DNA of 64,000 bases from Bradyrhizobium sp. ORS 278 (GTDB lineage: Bacteria > Pseudomonadota > Alphaproteobacteria > Rhizobiales > Xanthobacteraceae), in NCBI RefSeq assembly GCF_000026145.1, contig NC_009445.1:2790001-2854000 (forward strand), in the 5' to 3' direction. This document shows, in pieces, positions 59,526 through 64,000 of this stretch (its first letter is position 1; every line of letters starts with the position of its first letter). The translations under genes were made by a program, and so were the position numbers. Under the pieces are notes generated by a model that worked only from the letters and a program-made list of their open reading frames with translations, searched no databases and was not told where the DNA came from.

Positions 59526-60773
59526 ATGGCGTCTGACACGAAACCTGTCCCGCAGTTGATCAGCACCAAGCGGCTGCTGATCGGCTTTGCCGTCCTGGCG
59601 CTCGCCGGAGCGGGGGCTTACGGCTATCGGCAATTCGGATCGGCGCCGGCCAAGGACAACATCGAGTTGTCCAGCCAGTCCAAGCGCAACGGCACCACCT
59701 TTACGCCATCGGCCGCGGAATGGGCGACACTGACGATCGAGCCGGTGTGTGAAAAGATATTCCGCGCCGAGCACATTACCGAGGGCAAGGTTGCCGTCGA
59801 CGAGGACCGCTCGACCCCCGTGTTCTCGCCCTATGCCGGCCGGGTCACCAAGCTGCTGGCGCGCCCGGGCGAGACCGTCCGCCAGGGCCAGCCGCTGTTC
59901 GTGATCGAGGCGGCCGACACCGTGCAGGCGCAGAACGATTTCATCGCGGCCATCACCTCCATGAACAAGGCGAAGTCCGCGCTCGACCTCGCCGACATCC
60001 AATACAAGCGGGCCAAGGATCTGTTCGAAGGCCGCGCCATCCCGCTGAAGGATTTCCAGCAGGCGGAGGCGACCTCCGTTCAGGCTCAGAATGACATGCG
60101 GTCGTCACAGACTGCGCTGGAAGCCGCGCGCAACAAGCTGCGCATTCTCGGCTTCACCGATGCCGCCATCGCCGATTTCCAGAACAAGGGCGTGATCGAC
60201 CGCGAGATCACGATCTACGCGCCCATCGGCGGCACGGTCGTGCAGCGCAAGGTCGGACCGGGGCAGTACGTGAACTCCGGCGCAAGCGACCCGGTGTTCG
60301 TGATCGGCGATCTCTCCACCGTGTGGCTGACGGCCTTCGTCCGCGAGAGCGACGCCGCCCTGGTCAATATCGGCGAGGAGATCCTCGTCAATGTGCTGGC
60401 GCTGCCGGGCCGTCCGCTGAAGGCCAGCATCAACTACGTGGCGGCCTCGATCGATCCGGCCACCCGGCGCCTCCTGGTCCGCGCCACCATCGACAACAAG
60501 GACGGCGTGCTGAAGCCCGAGATGTTCGCCAATGTCACGATCTATTCGCCGGGCGAGCAGCCCGCCGTCGCCGTGCCGCGGCAGGCTTTGATCTACGAAG
60601 GTAACGAGGTCCGCGTCTGGGTCGCACGTCCCGACAAGTCGATCGAGCTGCGCAAGATCAAGACGGGTCTCATCAATGGCGACCAGGTCGCGGTCGAGGG
60701 CAATCTGAGCGCGGGCGAGCAGATCGTGACCAAGGGCAGCCTGTTCATCGATCGGGCTGCCTCCGGTAGCTGA
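59526..60773 (+). CDS. RND efflux periplasmic adaptor (CzcB/CusB-like membrane fusion protein)
   Basis: This 415-residue protein has an N-terminal membrane anchor ('LLIGFAVLALAGAGAYGY') and the membrane-fusion-protein order: beta-barrel start, lipoyl half ('VFSPYAGRVTKLLARPGETVRQGQPLFVIE'), a helical hairpin (about residues 135-215), second lipoyl half ('IYAPIGGTVVQRKVGPGQYVN') and a C-terminal beta-barrel. It would link the inner-membrane pump encoded just downstream to an outer-membrane channel. The gene is 41 bp before the pump gene, an operon. No outer-membrane factor gene is visible in the window. Confidence 0.9.
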   Translation: MASDTKPVPQLISTKRLLIGFAVLALAGAGAYGYRQFGSAPAKDNIELSSQSKRNGTTFTPSAAEWATLTIEPVCEKIFRAEHITEGKVAVDEDRSTPVFSPYAGRVTKLLARPGETVRQGQPLFVIEAADTVQAQNDFIAAITSMNKAKSALDLADIQYKRAKDLFEGRAIPLKDFQQAEATSVQAQNDMRSSQTALEAARNKLRILGFTDAAIADFQNKGVIDREITIYAPIGGTVVQRKVGPGQYVNSGASDPVFVIGDLSTVWLTAFVRESDAALVNIGEEILVNVLALPGRPLKASINYVAASIDPATRRLLVRATIDNKDGVLKPEMFANVTIYSPGEQPAVAVPRQALIYEGNEVRVWVARPDKSIELRKIKTGLINGDQVAVEGNLSAGEQIVTKGSLFIDRAASGS

Positions 60774-60814
60774 ACGTGGTCCTCCTGCCTGCCGTGCTGA
60801 AAGCTCCGACCTGA

Positions 60815-63800
60815 ATGGATCGTCTCGTCGCCATCGCCGTCCAGCGGCGCTTCCTGATGGTTGGAATGTTCGTCGCCGTCCTGATCGGCGGCCTGATCGC
60901 GTTCCGCCAGCTCAACATCGAAGCCTATCCCGATCCGACCCCGCCGATGGTCGACATCGTGACGCAGAGCAATGGTCTCTCGGCCGAGGAGATCGAACGC
61001 TACATCACCATCCCGATCGAGACCCAGGTCGCCGGCATCAAGAACCTGCGCACGATCCGGACGATCTCGCTGTACGGCCTGTCCGACGTCAAGCTGCAGT
61101 TCTCCTTCGACTACACCTATGATGAAGCCCTGCAGCAGGTGCTGAACCGGCTGTCGCAGCTGTCGCCGCTGCCGGGCAACGTCACGCCGCAGATCTCACC
61201 CTTGAGCGCGGTCGGCGAGATCTATCGCTACCGGCTGCGCGGTCCGCCCGGTTACAGCGTGCTCGACCTCAAGACCTTGCAGGACTGGGTGCTGCAGCGG
61301 CGCTTCCGCTCCGTGCCGGGCGTGATCGACGTCACCGGCTGGGGTGGCAAGACCAAGACCTATGAGATCCAGGTCGATTTCAACAAGCTGGTCGCCAACG
61401 GCCTGACCCTGCCGCAGCTGTTGCAGGCGGTCGGCAACTCCAACATCAATGTCGGCGGCAATACGGTCGAGATCGGCACGCAGTCGGCTGTCGTGCGCGG
61501 CGTCGGCCTGATCCGGTCGATGGAGGATCTCGCCAACACCATGGTGTCGCAGAGCGGCGGCAATCCGGTGCTGGTGAAGGACGTCGCCAATGTCACGATC
61601 GCGGAGAAGCCGCGGCTCGGCATCGCCGGCCTCAACAACAACGACGACATCGTCCAGGGGATCGTGCTGATGCGGCGCGGCGAGCAGAGCTCGCCGACGA
61701 TCGCGCGCGTCGAGCAGCTTGTCGACCAGATCAACAATTCGACGATCCTGCCGCCCGGCGTGCGCATCGAGCGCATCTACGACCGCAAGGACCTGATCGA
61801 GACCACCACGCATACCGTGCTCGAAAACATGGTCGTCGGCATCGGCCTCATCGTGCTGCTGCAGTGGATCTTCCTCGGCGATCTCAGAAGCGCGCTGATC
61901 GTCGGCGCCACCATTCCGTTCGCGCTGTTCTTCGCCGTCATCATCCTGGTGCTGCGCGGCGAGTCCGCCAACCTGCTGTCGGTCGGTGCGATCGATTTCG
62001 GCCTGATCGTCGACGCCACCGTCATCATGGTGGAGGCGATCTTCCGCCGCCTGACCCAGACCACGCCGTTGTCCGCGGCCGAGTCGAGCCACATCTCGCC
62101 CGAGACGATGATGGGGATGAAGAGCCACGCGATCCTGTCGGCCGCCGCCGACGTGTCGCGCTCGATCTTCTTCGCCGCCGCCATCATCATCGCCGCCTTC
62201 CTGCCGCTGTTCACCTTGAGCGGCGTCGAGGGCAACATCTTCGGGCCGATGGCGCGCACCTATGCCTATGCGCTCGCCGGCGGCCTGCTTGCGACCTTCA
62301 CGGTGACGCCGGCGCTCAGCGCGATCATCCTGCCGGCGCATGTCGAGGAGACCGAGACGCGGCTGATGCGGATCCTGCACGCGATCTACGCCCCGGTGCT
62401 GCGCTGGGCGGTGGGCAACCGCAACCTGGTGATGGCCGGCGCGGTCGGCCTGGTGCTGCTCACCGTGGTGGTCGGCCGGCTGCTCGGCCTCGAGTTCCTG
62501 CCCAAGCTGGAAGAGGGAAATCTCTGGATCCGCGCCACCCTGCCGCCGACGATCTCGCTGCAGGAGGGCAATTCCTACGTCAACGAGATGCGCAAGATGA
62601 TCCGGGCGCGTCCCGAGGTCGAGGCGGTGGTCTCGCAGCATGGCCGTCCCGACGACGGCACCGACGCGGCGGGATTCTTCAATGCCGAGTTCTTCGCGCC
62701 GCTGAAGCCGGTCAAGGACTGGCCGGGCACCAAGGACAAGGATCAGCTCACGGCCGAGCTGTTGAAGCAGCTCGACGACCGCTTCCCGGGCGTCGAGTTC
62801 AACTTCTCGCAATATCTGCAGGACAACGTCTCCGAAGCCGTGTCCGGCGTGAAGGGCGAGAACTCGATCAAGCTCTATGGCAACGACCTGCAGGCGCTCA
62901 CCGACACGGCCAACAAGATCAAGCAGGTGCTGTCGACGGTTCAGGGAGTCACCGACCTCGCGGTGTTCACCTCGCTCGGCCAGCCGACGGTGCAAATCGA
63001 CATCGACCGCGCCAAGGCCGCGCGCTATGGGCTGGCGCCCGGCGACATCAACGCGACCATCAAGGTCGCGATCGGCGGCGATACCGCCGGAGACCTCTAT
63101 GAGCCCGGAAGCGACCGGCATTTTCCGATCATCGTCCGCCTCGCGCCGGAGTATCGCAAGAGCGCCGAGGCGATCGAAAATCTGCGCATCGGCGCGCAGG
63201 GGCCGAACGGCATCACGCAGATTCCGCTGAGCGAGGTCGCGACCATCAAGCTGGTGTCGGGCGCGGCCTATATCTATCGCGAGCAACAGGAGCGCTATCT
63301 CCCGATCAAGTTCTCGGTGCGCGAGCGCGACCTCGGCAGCGCCATTCAGGAGGCGCAGCAGAAGGTCGCCGATCAGGTGCAGCTGCCGCCCGGATCGCAT
63401 CTGGAGTGGGTCGGTGAGTTTGGCAATCTGCAGGACGCGATCAAGCGGCTGTCGATCGTGGTGCCGATCAGCCTCGCTTTGATCGGCGTGCTCTTGTGGT
63501 TCAATTTCGGCTCGATGGCCGACACCTTGCTCGCGATGAGCGTGATCCCGATGGCGATCTTCGGCGGCGTCGTTGGCCTCGTGCTGACCGGCATTCCCTT
63601 CAGCGTGTCGGCGGCGATCGGCTTCATCGCCTTGTTCGGCATCGCCGTGATGGACGGCATCATCATCCTGTCGCAGTTCAACCAGCTGATCGACGAGGGT
63701 GTCGACCGCATCGAGGCCGTCATTCGCACCGGCGAATTACAGTTGCGTCCGGTGCTGATGACCTGCGTCGTCGCCGGCATCGGCCTGATGCCGGCCGCGG

Positions 63801-63937
63801 TGTCGACCGGCATCGGCTCGCAGGTGCAGAAGCCGCTCGCGATCGTCGTGGTCACCGGCATGATGCTGGCGCCTGCTGTCATCCTGATCACGCTGCCGGT
63901 CCTGATCTCGCTGTTCTCCCGCCGAAGGGTCCGCTAG
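60815..63937 (+). CDS. CzcA-type heavy-metal RND efflux pump
   Basis: This 1040-residue inner-membrane pump has the RND layout: 12 transmembrane helices and two large periplasmic loops. The N-terminus 'FRQLNIEAYPDPTPPMVDI' is typical of the heavy-metal (HME) branch. The signature in helix 4, 'DFGLIVDATVIMVE', has D394, D400 and E407 at the same spacing as the essential D402, D408 and E415 of CzcA. The CusA-type methionine relay is not evident, so divalent cations such as Zn, Co or Cd are more likely than Cu or Ag. It is driven by protons and pairs with the adaptor upstream. Confidence 0.92.
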   Translation: MDRLVAIAVQRRFLMVGMFVAVLIGGLIAFRQLNIEAYPDPTPPMVDIVTQSNGLSAEEIERYITIPIETQVAGIKNLRTIRTISLYGLSDVKLQFSFDYTYDEALQQVLNRLSQLSPLPGNVTPQISPLSAVGEIYRYRLRGPPGYSVLDLKTLQDWVLQRRFRSVPGVIDVTGWGGKTKTYEIQVDFNKLVANGLTLPQLLQAVGNSNINVGGNTVEIGTQSAVVRGVGLIRSMEDLANTMVSQSGGNPVLVKDVANVTIAEKPRLGIAGLNNNDDIVQGIVLMRRGEQSSPTIARVEQLVDQINNSTILPPGVRIERIYDRKDLIETTTHTVLENMVVGIGLIVLLQWIFLGDLRSALIVGATIPFALFFAVIILVLRGESANLLSVGAIDFGLIVDATVIMVEAIFRRLTQTTPLSAAESSHISPETMMGMKSHAILSAAADVSRSIFFAAAIIIAAFLPLFTLSGVEGNIFGPMARTYAYALAGGLLATFTVTPALSAIILPAHVEETETRLMRILHAIYAPVLRWAVGNRNLVMAGAVGLVLLTVVVGRLLGLEFLPKLEEGNLWIRATLPPTISLQEGNSYVNEMRKMIRARPEVEAVVSQHGRPDDGTDAAGFFNAEFFAPLKPVKDWPGTKDKDQLTAELLKQLDDRFPGVEFNFSQYLQDNVSEAVSGVKGENSIKLYGNDLQALTDTANKIKQVLSTVQGVTDLAVFTSLGQPTVQIDIDRAKAARYGLAPGDINATIKVAIGGDTAGDLYEPGSDRHFPIIVRLAPEYRKSAEAIENLRIGAQGPNGITQIPLSEVATIKLVSGAAYIYREQQERYLPIKFSVRERDLGSAIQEAQQKVADQVQLPPGSHLEWVGEFGNLQDAIKRLSIVVPISLALIGVLLWFNFGSMADTLLAMSVIPMAIFGGVVGLVLTGIPFSVSAAIGFIALFGIAVMDGIIILSQFNQLIDEGVDRIEAVIRTGELQLRPVLMTCVVAGIGLMPAAVSTGIGSQVQKPLAIVVVTGMMLAPAVILITLPVLISLFSRRRVR

Positions 63938-64000
63938 ATGCGCATGTGCTCGTCGATCCGCGCCGCTGAATCCGCATCGATGGCGGCAGCATCCACGATC
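63938..64000 (+). CDS. Possible start of the next gene, truncated by the window edge
   Basis: An ATG directly after the pump stop opens a frame of 21 codons (starting 'MRMCSSIRAAESASMAAAST') that runs off the window. The tight spacing fits an operon, but the fragment is too short to recognise. It could also be chance. Confidence 0.25.
   Translation, partial: MRMCSSIRAAESASMAAASTI

Noticed and set aside
1..64000. CRISPR arrays, prophage or integrase genes
   Set aside because: No regularly spaced direct repeats and no integrase, portal or terminase-like proteins were seen; the repeats present are palindromic and dispersed.

Overview
The window looks like a chromosomal segment of a Bradyrhizobium-type alphaproteobacterium (Nitrobacteraceae). 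The reasons are high G+C, a hopanoid cluster that includes the C-2 methylase hpnP, an RpoE-ChrR singlet-oxygen sigma/anti-sigma pair, an ImuA-ImuB-DnaE2 SOS mutasome, a GTTC-N7-GTTC LexA box, a GGAAC-N16-CGTT general-stress promoter, and many dispersed palindromic repeats. This placement rests on family recognition alone; no search was run.

Layout. 1-2.3 kb: the end of a circularly permuted ATP-grasp/alpha-E protein coupled to a transglutaminase-like protein. 2.4-7.6 kb: a small secreted protein, a repeat-rich gap, then a leftward operon of an NhaD-like antiporter, a heme-bearing PQQ-type beta-propeller dehydrogenase and an SMP-30 family protein. 7.7-12.0 kb: a leftward light/oxidative-stress block with folE, rpoE-chrR, a second ECF sigma factor and an Fe-S photolyase. 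Both sigma genes carry the same promoter pattern, TGATCC-N16-CGTT. 12.1-20.6 kb: an omega-aminotransferase and a double-wHTH GntR regulator, divergent from a C45-type N-terminal-nucleophile hydrolase and a complete Dpp/Opp-type ABC importer. This suggests uptake and deacylation of an acylated or peptide-like amine. 20.6-22.4 kb: a chemoreceptor.

22.8-40.8 kb is the hopanoid region: hpnP, an MMPL transporter, two small secreted proteins, hpnC-hpnD-hpnE, hpnG, the convergent ispH-hpnH pair, hpnN, a DUF2147 protein and hpnO. Squalene-hopene cyclase (shc/hpnF), normally between hpnE and hpnG, is not present there or elsewhere in the window. hpnN has an excellent EcfG-type promoter.

41.1-43.8 kb: a four-gene leftward operon of Tat-type phosphodiesterase, amicyanin-like cupredoxin, ECF sigma factor and zinc anti-sigma factor. 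44-48.6 kb: an acyltransferase-3 membrane protein, a GMC oxidoreductase and an M20 amidohydrolase. 48.7-57.8 kb: a DNA-damage block in which a radical SAM/HhH protein and a DUF4130-UdgX fusion are divergent from imuA-imuB-dnaE2 across one central LexA box. dnaE2 carries a 74-bp near-perfect palindrome inserted in frame. 57.8-59.5 kb: a RAYT (REP-associated tyrosine transposase) flanked by its likely REP pairs, then a gene-free stretch with a structured repeat. 59.5-63.9 kb: the adaptor and pump of a CzcA-type heavy-metal RND efflux system. The first codons of a possible next gene reach the right edge. No rRNA, tRNA or CRISPR array was recognised.
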